Assembly: GCA_963751665.1 (NCBI GenBank)
Contig: CAVVVF010000004.1
Location: 186,001 to 250,000 of the forward strand
DNA length: 64,000 bases
Direction of reading: 5' to 3'
Origin: AC-69 sp963751665
Lineage (GTDB): Bacteria > Actinomycetota > UBA4738 > HRBIN12
Part shown: piece after piece, positions 9,281 through 19,230 of the stretch
Layout of the letters: each line of letters starts with the position of its first letter
How positions within the stretch are numbered: position 1 is the first letter of the stretch
Position numbers and translations under genes: made by a program
The notes under the pieces: model-generated
The model's database searches: none
Told to the model about the DNA's origin: nothing
What the model saw: the letters and a program-made list of their open reading frames with translations, nothing else

Positions 9281-9324
9281 CGTCCGGAGTGATACTGCCG
9301 CCCGACGGGGCGAGGCTTCGCGCC

Positions 9325-10923
9325 CTAACTCGCCGCGCGGAAGGTCGCGATGATCCAGGAGCCCGCACGCGCGGACGTCCAGGAGATCGTGGTGGAGACG
9401 GTGCCGGTCGCCGTCAGCACCTTGCTGGCCGCGATGTCGCGGCTGTTGCCAGTGGCCAGCAGATTGAAGCCGTTGCTCGCTGACCCACCGCCGCCGTTTG
9501 ACCCGTTCTGAGCGACCACCGTGAGGGCCCACTCGGCGGGCTGCGAGGTCGCCGCGGATGTCGTCGGCGTGGCGCTCGTCTGGACGCTCGAGAACACGGC
9601 GCTGCCACTTCGGTCGAACGGGTTGGTGGTGTCCGCACCGTTCAGCTCCACGACCCACATGCGGAGCACGCTCGCCGGCTGTCCCGCCGAGAGGTTCACC
9701 GTGACGGTCTGCTCGGTCCCGGTGGAGACCCTCCAGAACACCGCGCCCCGGGCCGGGGTGAACGGCCTGGTCCATCCCGAGGGCGTGTCGAATGCCGGGC
9801 TCGAGCTGTCGGGGACGACCACGGCGGCGACCAAGACGTCGCCCGGGGTCGGCGGGGAGGCCAGGGTCAGCGAGATGGTGACGTCGTTGGCGCCCGCGTG
9901 CTGCTTCTGGACCTCGGAGATCGGGCCCGAGGTCGTCGTCACGGTGAAGCTCGTGGAGCTCGTGGCGGTGCCGCCCCCGGTGGAGACCGAGATCGGTCCG
10001 CTCGTGGCCCCCGAGGGGACCGTGGCGGTGATCTGGGTGCTCGAGTTCACCGTGTAGGAGGCGGCGGTGCCGTTGAACCGAACGGAGCTCGCGCCCGTGA
10101 GGTTCGTGCCGGTGATCGTGACCGAGGTCCCCACCGGCCCGGAGGTCGGTGAGAACCCGGCGATCGTGGGCGGAGACTGCGTCGTCGAGATCTGATAGCT
10201 CACCTCGTCCATGTCGCCGTTGTACCAATCGCCGCCCGCGCCGGGCTTGGCTCCGACCGTCAGCGGAGCGGAGTTGGTGATCGAGCCGATCGTCACGGAC
10301 TTGGCGTAGCTCGTGCCGTCGACCGTGAGCGTCACGTCCGTGTCGGTCTTCGTGCACGTGATCGTGTGCCACTTCCCGTCGTTTAGCGAGGAAGGGGAGC
10401 CGGTGACCTTGATGTGGTTGATCGACCCCTTCATCTGGCAGAGCCCCGTCACCCGGGTCTGGTTGCTGGTGGGGTAGGCCTCGATCTTCCAGTAGCCGCC
10501 TTTCGTGGTCCCGACGCCCTTGCGGACGAGGTCGTAGTCACCGCCGTTCGCCGAGGTCGGTATCACCGTGAAGTTGACATGGGCGGTGACCGAGAAGGAG
10601 GAAGATCCCGGATGGAGCGAGGGGTCGTCGTCGACGATGACCCTCGATGTGGACCCGTTGAACCGGTAGCCTGTTCCGGCGAAGCCTGGAACGCCCGCTC
10701 GGATGTCCTCCCACCTGCCGTCGGTGTGGGTGGCGCCGCCGGAGTCGATCATTGTCCCGGTCCCATCGGGCTCGTTCATCGTCCAGTAGTGCGACGGCGG
10801 ATCGGCCCGCGCAGGACCGGGGTTCAGTGCCAACGGGGCCAGGGCCACGACCGAGACCGCCATCAGTAGCAGCGGGATGCTTCGCAGGAGGCGACGCAAG
10901 ACGGTGATGACGCGTCTCCGCAT
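9325..10923 (-). CDS. Secreted LamG-like / IPT-domain protein (element cargo)
   Basis: Exported protein of 532 aa. ATG 10923 has GGGAGGAA upstream; a signal peptide follows (MRRRVITVLRRLLR then a hydrophobic run ending APLALNPGPARA). Residues ~45-260 form a LamG/concanavalin-like domain (HYWTMNEPDGTG, GYRFNGSTSRV, WHTITCTKTDTDVTLTVDG). An IPT/TIG domain follows at ~265-345 (PTIAGFSPTSGPVGTSVTITGTNL), then a C-terminal beta domain of unknown type. No sortase motif or C-terminal membrane anchor. Likely binds glycans or surfaces; the only intact gene of the tRNA-Tyr element. The target is unknown. Confidence 0.82.
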   Translation of the reverse strand: MRRRVITVLRRLLRSIPLLLMAVSVVALAPLALNPGPARADPPSHYWTMNEPDGTGTMIDSGGATHTDGRWEDIRAGVPGFAGTGYRFNGSTSRVIVDDDPSLHPGSSSFSVTAHVNFTVIPTSANGGDYDLVRKGVGTTKGGYWKIEAYPTSNQTRVTGLCQMKGSINHIKVTGSPSSLNDGKWHTITCTKTDTDVTLTVDGTSYAKSVTIGSITNSAPLTVGAKPGAGGDWYNGDMDEVSYQISTTQSPPTIAGFSPTSGPVGTSVTITGTNLTGASSVRFNGTAASYTVNSSTQITATVPSGATSGPISVSTGGGTATSSTSFTVTTTSGPISEVQKQHAGANDVTISLTLASPPTPGDVLVAAVVVPDSSSPAFDTPSGWTRPFTPARGAVFWRVSTGTEQTVTVNLSAGQPASVLRMWVVELNGADTTNPFDRSGSAVFSSVQTSATPTTSAATSQPAEWALTVVAQNGSNGGGGSASNGFNLLATGNSRDIAASKVLTATGTVSTTISWTSARAGSWIIATFRAAS

Positions 10924-11435
10924 CAGGTTCCTCCCGCCCCACGACAATGAGGCGCTCGATGACTGCGCTGGCTGGAAAGGAGCCTCTTTGCCCCACTTGG
11001 CGGCGCAGCACAAAGAGCATCGTCAATACCCGACGGCTGCCAGGGCGCTCCGAATTGCCCTCCTCCCTCGTGCTCCCCACCGAGGTTCTAACACGCGCGA
11101 GAAATCCTCACATGCGGTGTCCGGCGTAGGGGGGCCTACACCCGTCCAGCTCAGTCGCAAGTGAGGCTAGGTTTGCGAAGCGGGAACGCGACCGCGACCT
11201 CGGTCCGGGCCGCACAAGATCCTCGTCGAGCAGGAGCGGCGCCAAGCGGAGCTCGTGGCTCGTGCGCCGGCCGTCACCGGATCGGGCGTCCGTCAGCTCC
11301 AGATCAGGTGGGACGTCACGGCCGAGGAGGCAGCTCGGATCACCATGGCCAAGGCGATCATCGAGCTGCGCGAGACGCTGGTGGGCAGTTGGTGGGCAAT
11401 GTTGAAGTGGAAGTGCCTGATCACGCGGGTTGACA
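10924..11435. other. Non-coding or decayed right part of the element
   Basis: Half a kilobase without a convincing gene. The plus-strand stretch 11210-11400 reads HKILVEQERRQAEL...DVTAEEAARITMAKAIIELRE and could be a leftover of another coding region; it matches no family I recognise. I see no clear promoter or terminator. Confidence 0.4.
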
Positions 11436-11455
11436 GAATCCTCCCCCTCCCACCA
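11436..11455 (+). other. attR: distal copy of the 20-bp direct repeat
   Basis: Exact 20-base match to 8630-8649 (GAATCCTCCCCCTCCCACCA), without the rest of a tRNA upstream. Marks the right end of the element. Confidence 0.83.
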
Positions 11456-11571
11456 ACCAACGATTGCACCCACGCTCCCGCACGCCACTCACCCTCCTGA
11501 ACCCGGCTTGCCCCCGCCGATCGGGTGGGAATAGGGTCGGCGAACCGCTGCGCGGGAAGAGGGGGCAGGCC

Positions 11572-13082
11572 ATGAGGATCACACGCGTTCGATCCGGATC
11601 TCGCTCTACGTCCGTGGACGGCCGGGCCACGCGACCGGCACGGCTCGCGAGAATGTCGCTCGTCATCTCGTCGATGGCGGTCCTCGCTGGATCGTTCATC
11701 GCGCCGGCCGCCTCGGCCGAGGCCGCGGACGGTGCGACCGCCGTCGCCCCGAACGTCGACGTGAGCCAGCGCCACGGGAACGAGTCCGAGGCAACCGTGG
11801 CGGTGAACCCCACGAACCCGCAGAACGTCGTCATCGTCTCGAACATCGCACCGAGGCCGGCTGACCGCGGCATGTTCGCCGCCGTGAGCTTCGATGGCGG
11901 CGCTACCTGGGCGAGCAGGATCATCGGTAACGAGACAACCTCGGCGATGGCCTGCTGCGACCCTAGCCTCTCGTTCGACCAGCACGGCAACCTGTTCCTG
12001 ACCTACCTGCTCCGGGGGCCGAACAACAAGTTCCCGCCGGTCGTCCCCGTTGCTCTCAGCACCGATGGAGGGCTCAGCTTCCGCGACATCGCGAATATCG
12101 GGTCGCCGTCGGCGAACTGGCCGGAAGGACCGAGCCGGGCTCCGACCCGCGGGCTCTTCCGGTACGTGGACCAGCCCACCATCACCACCGGGGCGGCGAC
12201 GTGTGGGTGGTGGTCAACGCCGGCGGGCCCATCGTCGCGTCGGGCGCGCCGGTGCACGGGGCTCGGCCTGGTCGGGGACTTCATCCCGGCGGAGCTGTCC
12301 CCGGCACCCGCAACTGCACCTACGGCGACGTGGCCATCGGGCCGGCCGGCCAGGTCCTCCAGGTGTGCCAGAAGGCCCCGAGCGGCCAGGGGGACGGCAA
12401 GCTGTTCGTCGCCCTCGACCCCGACGGCCTCGGCCCCCAGGTGTTCGGCCCGGCGGCCTTCGTGACCCAGACCCACACCGGTGGGTTCGACTACATCCCC
12501 GCCGCAGCAGGAGCGCTCGGTGGACGCCGAGTCCGGGTTGGCCTGGGACCGGACGGCGGCCCCCACGGGGGTCGCGTGTACCTGGTGTACGCCGTCGAAC
12601 AGCAGAACGAGAGCGACAACCTGGACGTCATGGTGCGCACCTCGGACGACCAGGGAGCGCACTGGAGCGCTCCGGTCAAGGTGAACGACGACGCCACCGC
12701 GAGCAGCCAGTTCCTGCCCAAGATGTCCCTGGATCCGACCACCGGCAACCTCGCTGTCGCCTGGCACGATGCCCGGCAGGACTCGGGGGACCGCGGGCCG
12801 GGGGACACCGACGGCATCCCCAACGACGACGCGGAGCTGTGGGGCACGTTCAGCGTGAACGGGGGAGCGAGCTTCTCGGCCAACGTCAGGATCAGCGCCG
12901 GTGTGTCGAACGCCACCGACTCGGGCAACGGCATCGATTACGGCGACTACATCGGCCTCTGCTTCTTCGGGGGGGTCGCCCATCCGGCCTGGGCGGACAA
13001 CTCCAACAGCACCGAGAACAACCCGGACGGGACCCTCCACCAGCTTGATATCTACACGGCGGCGGTGCCGCTGACGTCCTGA
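11572..13082 (+). CDS. Secreted beta-propeller (sialidase/BNR-like) protein, frameshifted
   Basis: Exported protein starting at ATG 11572 with an N-terminal signal (LVISSMAVLAGSFIAPAASA). The body has BNR/Asp-box-like repeats of a six-bladed propeller: AVSFDGGATW, PVALSTDGGLSF, VMVRTSDDQGAHW, GTFSVNGGASF, and blades beginning EATVAVNPTNPQN and SGLAWDR. The frame shifts near 12190, twice between 12240 and 12310, and near 12520; reading across them restores continuous family-like sequence. No catalytic sialidase residues can be assigned. Could be an enzyme or a binding propeller. Indels may be sequence errors. Confidence 0.65.
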
Positions 13083-13094
13083 ACCGAGCTCGGG

Positions 13095-13406
13095 TCAGAA
13101 CTTGCCGAACAGCTCGCTCGCCGGATCGAAGAAGCCGCCTGCCGGACGGGCGTGGGCGTGCCAGTGGTCCGGGATCCGCCGCATCGAGCCGTCGACCCAG
13201 TAGCCCTCGTCGCCGTAGCGCGCCGCGGCGACGCGCTCGAGGTGCTCGAGCAACCTGGCCTCGGCCTCGGGGTCGGGGTTCCCGTGGACCCGCCACACCA
13301 CCATGGGCGTCGCGCACACCAGGCAATCCGCGACCCAGCACTCCTCGTCCTCGAAGTGCCGAGCCGTGACCGGGTCAGCCCGTGCACAGCAGGCATTCGC
13401 CGTCAC
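13095..13406 (-). CDS. Small conserved hypothetical protein with CxxC motif
   Basis: 103 aa, acidic, no signal or membrane segment. Contains CLVCATPMVVWRVHG (CxxC), then LLEHLERVAAARYGDEGYWVDGSMRRIPDHWHAHARP, where the Trp/His-rich part could bind a metal. Its ATG overlaps the stop of the DUF192 gene by 4 bases (ATGA), so the two are translationally coupled. Function unknown. Confidence 0.65.
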   Translation of the reverse strand: MTANACCARADPVTARHFEDEECWVADCLVCATPMVVWRVHGNPDPEAEARLLEHLERVAAARYGDEGYWVDGSMRRIPDHWHAHARPAGGFFDPASELFGKF

Positions 13407-13877
13407 TCGCTGAGGAGCCGGTACTCAAGGGTGTCTCCGACCTCCACGCCTAAGCCATCGAACGCCCCGCGGTTCATCTCGATAGCGCCGACATACGGGC
13501 CCGATGCTCGGTAGACGGGGCACGGATCCGATCGACACGGCCGCATGTCGAGGATATCGATGATCCGCCCGTCGGACTGCCAGAACAGGATCGACAGCGG
13601 GATCAGCGTGTCCTTCATCCAGAACGCGGCCGTGGTCTCTGCGTCGAACACGAACGCCATGCCCCCGTCCGGCGGGAGCGAGGTCCGGCCCATCAGGCCC
13701 CGCGCCTGGGCCTCCGAGGTCCGGGCCACCTCCAGGTCCTTTAGCTCGATCGTCCCACCGCCTGTCCGGATCCGGATCAGGATGCGGTTCCCCGCAGCCC
13801 CGTGAACCGGCTCCGCGCCGTTCGGCGCAGGCTGCCAGGGCCAGCACGACCAGGCCGACCAACGCGATCCGACGCAT
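13403..13877 (-). CDS. DUF192-domain lipoprotein, frameshifted
   Basis: ATG 13877 opens a lipoprotein signal MRRIALVGLVVLALAACAE (lipobox LAAC). The frame shifts near 13815, after which the DUF192 domain follows: ARGLMGRTSLPPDGGMAFVFDAETTAAFWMKDTLIPLSILFWQSDGRII...GAIEMNRGAFDGLGVEVGD. DUF192 proteins are small exported proteins of unclear role. Both parts are well preserved, so a single-base sequence error is likely. Followed by the overlapping 103-aa gene. Confidence 0.78.
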
Positions 13878-13933
13878 CCGGCCATGGTCCCACCCGCGGA
13901 GCCGCACGGAGGGGTTGCTATCATCGCGGCTGC

Positions 13934-14006
13934 GCCGGGGTAGCTCAGTCGGCAGAGCACCTCCATGGTAAGGAGGGGGTCCGGGGTTCGATTCCCCGCC
14001 CCGGCT
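13934..14006 (+). tRNA. tRNA-Thr (GGU)
   Basis: Cloverleaf with acceptor GCCGGGG/CCCCGGC, anticodon stem CCTCC/GGAGG around loop ATGGTAA (anticodon GGT) and T arm CGGGG-TTCGATT-CCCCG. No CCA is encoded. First tRNA of the Thr/Met/Trp series typical of this actinobacterial locus. Confidence 0.96.
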
Positions 14007-17000
14007 CAAGATCGATCCGGTGGCCTACCTCGAGATGTGCCCCCTGGGGGTCGTTCCCGTCGGCCAGAAGCGTCACCTTCCAGCCGCCATCCGGCAACAC
14101 CACGCGCGACTGCACGCAGGCCCCGCTGGCCGGCGGTGTGTCCGACGTGCAGTTGCGGATCCGGACTCCGTTCTTGTAAACTTTCGCGGCATTTATGTTC
14201 CTGTGCACGACTAAGAACGGGTCCTCGAAGAAGACGACCTGGATCGAGGCGAACGCGCCCGGGTCGCTGATGTGCCATTCGATGCCCTGTCCGATGCATA
14301 TGTGTCCACCGCAACTTGGGTCTCGAGTCCCGGGACTCCCGAACAACGCAGCGGTGATGACAACATCCTTGCCGGGCCCGGGCTGGGCCGGGAGAATGAT
14401 CTGGCCCGACGTGCCCAGGTCGTTCGTCGTCGGCGTGATGTAACGGTTCCCCCAACGGACGAGTCGATCACTGCGGCGGCGACCGTGTCCGAAGGCCTCA
14501 CGGGGTTCGACGGATCCGATGCCGGGCCGAACCCGGCGACGTTGTGCGCTCGAACGGTACAGGTGTACTCGGTACTGTTGCCAGTCCCGCTACGGCGGCG
14601 GAGGTCGTCGATCCGTCGGTCGTGGCCGTTGCACGTCGCGGGTTCCCGTGGTGGTGCAGGTCACCTCGTACTCATCGATTGGACTCCCGCCGTCGAAGGT
14701 AGGAGCGGACCAGGTGATGACTGCCATCCCGTTCCGGGGGAGGCCTCTACTCCGGTCGGAGTGCTGGGCGGTTCTGGCGGGATGGGCTCGAAGGTCGCCG
14801 TGACGTCCTTGTCGGCGTCCATCGTTAGCAGGCACGGGTCGGTCCCGATGCAGTCCCCGCCCCACCCGGTGAAGGAGAAGCCGCTATCAGGGGTGCCGGT
14901 CAAGGTCACGGATGTGCCCTCGTCGTAACTTGCCAGGCAGTCGGGCGGGCAAGCGATCTTCCCGTCATCGGACGCAACCTGGCCCGGGCCGGTCACCGAA
15001 ACGGTGAGGGTGTGTGGGATGGGCTGGAACGTCGCCGTGACGCCCTTGTCTGTATCGATCGTGAGGAGGCAGGGGTCGGTGCCGGTGCAGTCCCCGGTCC
15101 ACCCGGTGAAGGAGAAGCCGGTGTCGGCGGTGGCGGTCAGGGTCACGGACGTTCCCTCGTCGTAGACCTGGATGCAGTCGCCGGGACATGCGATCCCACA
15201 TCGGCCGATGTCACCTGGCCCGAGCCGGTCACCGAGACGTTCAGCGTGTGGGGGATGGCTACGAAGGTCGCCGAGGCGGTCTTGTCGGCGTCCATGGTCA
15301 GGGCGCACGGATCGGTCCCGAACGAGGTGCAGTCCCCGCCCCACCCGGTGAAGGAGAAGCCGGTGTCGGCGGTGGCGGTCAGAGTCACGGACGTTCCCTC
15401 GTCGTAGACCTGGATGCAGTCGCCGGGACATGCGATCCGACCATCGGCCGATGTCACCTGGCCCGAGCCGGTCACCGAGACGTTCAGCGTGTGGGGGATG
15501 CTCGAAGGTCGCCGAGGCGGTCTTGTCGGCGCTCATGGTCAGGGCGCACGGATCGGTCCCGAACGAGGTGCAGTCCCCGCCCCACCCGGTGAAGGAGAAC
15601 CCTGTGTCGGGGATGGCGGTCAGGGTGACGGGCGTTCCCTCGTCGTAGACCTCGGAGCAGTCGGTTGGGCAGGCGATCTTCCCGTCGTTGGATGCGACGT
15701 TGCCGGATCCGTTCACCGAGACCGTGAGGGTGTGGTGAACCGGCCCAATGCCCACCGCCAGCGTGACGTCCGTCGGGTTGTACTGAACCGTGTAGGAGTT
15801 CCCGCCGCCGAGGTCCAACCCCGACACCGAGGCGAACGTGCCGGTCCTGGTGCCGGCCTGGACGATCTTGAAGGTGTCTCCGAGCGACGGTGTGAAAGAC
15901 GCGCCCGTCGAGATGCCGAGATGCCCGTCCAGACTTGCGGTGCCGGTGACCGAGAGGACGTCGAAGTCGGTCCCAGGCGTGGTGCCGTTCACCTCGACGG
16001 CGAGGGACCCCAGCGGCGTCTGGACGTAGTCCGCCTGGATCGTGAGGGTGCCTGGGGAAAGGCCGGGACTCACGGTGCCGTCATTCGTCACATTGGCCTG
16101 GATCGTCGCGACCCCTGTGAAGGTCCCGGTGTTATGGATGGCCGGTGGCGTCCCTCCGCCGGCCGAGGCGTAGTAGCCGAGTCTCGCTCTGGGCGTTGAA
16201 GGTGCCTGCGTTCTCGAGCAGGCTGTCCTGCACTGCGTAGATGTAACCCGAGGTCCAGGTGGCGGTGCCCTGGTTGTCCAGGATGCGCGGGGAGGTCGTC
16301 CCGTCGAAGAAGTTGTAGCCGAGGCCGACCGCGCCGCTCTCGATCGACAGGGTCCCTGTGGAGGCGATCACCGTGGTGCCCGAGCCGATCATGGACCCCC
16401 CGGTCCAGTCGAGCGATCCGTCTACGGTGAGGGTGCCGGACCCGCCCAGGGTGCCGGTCAGGGCGTTTGCGCCGGAGGCATGGACGTTCACATCGCCGGC
16501 GATCGTGACATGGGCGTCGATCCTCACCCCGTCTAGGGATGCCCCTGAATTCAGGTCGAAGTCACCGGAGGCAAACGAAAGGACCGCTCCGGAGGACGTG
16601 GAGAAGCTTCCGGTTGACGACTGCGCTCCATCGCCGGCCTTGAAGGTCGAGCTCACCGAAGGAGACCGAGGTGGTCCCATCGTTGTCGAAGGTGGCGTAG
16701 ATGAGCGGTGGTGCCCGACCCGGCGGTCTTCTGGAAGGTCCCGGTCCCGGTGTTATGGATGGCCGGGTGGCGTCGCCTCCGCCGGCCGAGGCAGTAGTAG
16801 CCGGTCTCGCTCTGGGCGTTGAAGGTGCCTGCGTTCTCGAGCAGGCTGTCCTGCACTGCGTAGACGTAACCCGATGTCCAGGTGGCGGTGCCCTGGTTGT
16901 CCAGGATGCGCGGGGAGGTCGTTCAGGTCGAAGAAGTTGTAGCCGAGGCCGACGGCGCCGCTCTCGATCGACAGGGTCCCTGTGGAGGCGATCACCGTGG

Positions 17001-18960
17001 TGCCCGAGCCGATCATGGACCCCCCGGTCCAGTCGAGCGATCTGTCCACGGTCAGGGTGCCGGACCCGCCTAGGTTTCCAGAGGAGAGGGACACGATTGT
17101 GGGGGGTGGCATTCGGCATTCAGCGTGAGAAAGCCGCCGCTCACCTCGGCGTGGGTGGGATCGAACGTGCCCGGCGACGGTTGCGCTTCCGCCTGAAGCG
17201 CGAACGGTGCCTGTGCCGCTGAGGATCGAAGAGGCCGAGAGGTCGAAGTCGTCCGGAGGTGAAGGACAGGACCGCTCCGGAGGACGTGGAGAAGCTGCCG
17301 GTAGATGACTCCGCTCCATCGCCGACCTTGAAGGTCGAGCTCACCGAAGGAGACCGAGGTGGTCCCATCGTTGTCGAAGGTGGCGTAGATGAGCGGTGGT
17401 GCTCGACCGGCGGTCTTCTGGAAGGTGGTCCCGGTGTTGTGGATGGCCGGTGGGTGCGCCCGCGCGACCGAGGCAGTAGCTAGCCGGTCTCGCTCTGGGC
17501 GTTGAAGGTGCCTGAGTTTCGAGCAGGCATGTCTGCACGGCGTAGATGTACCCGAGGTCCAGGTGGCGGTGCCCTGGTTGTCCAGGGTGCGGGGGAGGTC
17601 GTTCAGGTCGAAGCAAACAGGACCGACGCCCGACGGCGGTGTCGATCGACAGGGTGCCGGTGGAGGCGATGACCGTGGTGCCCGAGCCGATCATGGACCC
17701 CCCGGTCCAGTCGAGCGATCCGTCCACGGTGAGGGTGCCGGACCCGTCAAGGTTCCCGAGGTCAGGGAACGTTGTGGGGGGTGGATCGGCATGCAGCGTC
17801 AGAAGGCCGCTTGGCGTTGGTGGGACGAACGTGGCAACGGTTGGCTTCACGCCCGACAGGAACAGTGAGTGCCGCCGAGGAGAATGCGGAGATCGAAGTC
17901 GCCGGAGGTGAAGGACAGGACCGCTCCGGAGGACGTGGAGAAGCTGCCGGTAGATGACTCGTGCTCCGTCGCCGGCCTTGAAGGTCGAGCTCGCCGGAGG
18001 AGACCGAGGTGGTCCCGTCGTTGTCGAAGGTGGCGTAGATGAGCGGTGGTGCTCGATCCGGCGGTCTTCTGGAAGGTGGTCCCGGTGTTGTGGATGGCCG
18101 GTGGGGAGCCGCGCCCGCGCGACCGAGGCAGTAGCTAGCCGAGTCTCGCTCTGGGCGTTGAAGGTGCCTGAGTTTTCGAGCAGGGACTGCCTGCACGGCG
18201 AAGACGTGACCCGAGGTCCAGGTGGCGGTGCCCTGGTTGTCCAGGGTGCGGGGGAGGTCGTTCAGGTCGAAGCAAACAGGACCGACGCCCGACGGCGGTG
18301 TCGATCGACAGGGTGCCGGTGGAGGCGATGACCGTGGTGCTCGAGCCGGTCATCGATCCCCGGTCCAGTCGAGCGATCCGTCCACGGTGAGGGTGCCGGC
18401 ACCGTCAAGGGTGCCGGTGAGCTCGAGATTGGAGATGGAGGAATCGACGCTGATATCAGTGAGCGCCAGGTTTCCCTCGACCCGAAGGGTCTCCGCGCTG
18501 TCGATGGCCTGGATCGTGGCGGTCGTCGAAGAATCGATCAGGACGTGGGAAAGAGTGGTGTTCGGGATGCACACGGAGTCCGAAGTCGACGGGACCACAT
18601 CGCCGTCCCAGTTCAGGGGGTCGCTCCACGAGTTGCTTTCGGCGCCCCCATCCCAAGTGACGGTGCAGGTGAATGCTCCGGAGGCCATGCCGGGCCAAAG
18701 CGTCACCCCGACCCCTCCCAGGAGCCCCCACAAGAAGATCCGGAACGCCCGTCGACGCAGCGTGAGAGACCGTCGGGTTTGGCGTGCTCGCCGCGCGTTG
18801 GGATCATCGAGCGTGTTGGCCCCGAGGTTCCGAAGATCCGCCCGTCGATCGACGCAATGTTCTTGTTGATGTCTCGTCGGCGGAGTTTCCTTTGCGGGTA
18901 GCGCCTGGGGCCTGGGATCGAAACCCGATCGCGGGTTAGGTCTCCGCGTGTCGTGCGCAT
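13945..18960 (-). CDS. Large repeat-rich exported protein, many frameshifts
   Basis: Start ATG 18960 has a strong AAGGAGGTG site 5 bases away. After an arginine-rich leader a signal-like helix follows (FRIFLWGLLGGVGVTLWPGMASGA), reached through a frameshift. Next come four long beta repeats (consensus GTLTVDGSLDWTGGSMIGSGTTVIASTGTLSIE, then TWTSGYIYAVQ and LLENAGTFNAQSE), a domain with PGTLTIQADYVQTPLGSLAVEV, four to five divergent InlB-B-like repeats (VYDEGTSVTLTA, GFSFTGWGGDC), a fibronectin III domain (STPTGVEASPG...ITWSAPTFDGGSPIDEYEV) and a C-terminal domain (IQVVFFEDPFLVVHRN). The last frame has no stop before tRNA-Thr and ends antisense to it. About 1,650 codons if joined. An adhesin-like surface protein; real decay and assembly indels cannot be separated here. 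Confidence 0.6.
14790..15720 (-). repeat. Divergent InlB-B-like repeats, about 230-240 bp each
   Basis: Four to five tandem copies encoding about 78 aa with the pattern HTLTVSV-GSGQV, IACP-DC, YDEGTSVTLTA, GFSFTGWGGDC, DPC-LTM-ADK-ATF. DNA identity is high between neighbours, and single-base slips change frame between copies (for example near 15205 and 15500). Confidence 0.75.
16130..18420 (-). repeat. Four tandem DNA repeats of about 0.65-0.7 kb in the large exported protein gene
   Basis: The same block recurs with the landmark AAGGTCGAGCTC at about 16645, 17333 and 17982, and the landmark ATGACCGTGGTGC near 16370-18330 in related forms. Each encodes one long beta-helix-like repeat. Copies differ by scattered indels that break the reading frame. 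Confidence 0.7.
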
Positions 18961-19119
18961 AGCGCACCTCCTTGCCCTCCCCCGGAGGTTGTCGAGACAA
19001 ATACTGCCTTTGAGGTCAGAATGGCATAGGCCGATCGCCCTACATCAGCAGCCTGGAAGATCGCTGAGCTGCGCCTTCCCGCGCGCTCCCGGAGCGCCGG
19101 TAGACTGTGCTCTCGACAG

Positions 19120-19191
19120 GGCGGGGTAGCTCAGTGGCAGAGCAAGCGGCTCATAATCGCTGTGTCGCGGGTTCGAATCCCGCCCCCGCTA
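19120..19191 (+). tRNA. tRNA-Met (CAU)
   Basis: Acceptor GGCGGGG/CCCCGCT, anticodon stem AGCGG/TCGCT around loop CTCATAA (anticodon CAT), T arm GCGGG-TTCGAAT-CCCGC. No CCA encoded. The first acceptor pair can form (G-U), unlike an initiator tRNA, so this is an elongator-type tRNA-Met. An Ile tRNA with modified CAU cannot be excluded. Lies 39 bases before tuf. Confidence 0.94.
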
Positions 19192-19230
19192 CGGAGCTAC
19201 CCCAAAGGGACATGCCAGGAGGAACCTGAA

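Larger units (their letters stand above)
8650..11455. mobile_element. Small decayed integrative element in tRNA-Tyr
   Basis: A 2.8-kb segment bounded by tRNA-Tyr and an exact 20-bp repeat of its 3' end. It starts with a broken integrase 90 bases after the tRNA and carries one intact secreted protein gene on the opposite strand. No replication, conjugation or phage structural genes are visible, so it is a remnant or a satellite unable to move by itself. Confidence 0.78.

Noticed and set aside
11177..11435. A gene in the right part of the tRNA-Tyr element
   Set aside because: The best frame (HKILVEQERRQAEL...) has no start signal and matches no family I know; left as unexplained sequence.
13945..14006. 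Protein tail GRGIEPRTPSLPWRC as real sequence
   Set aside because: It is the antisense translation of tRNA-Thr, a well-known spurious peptide.
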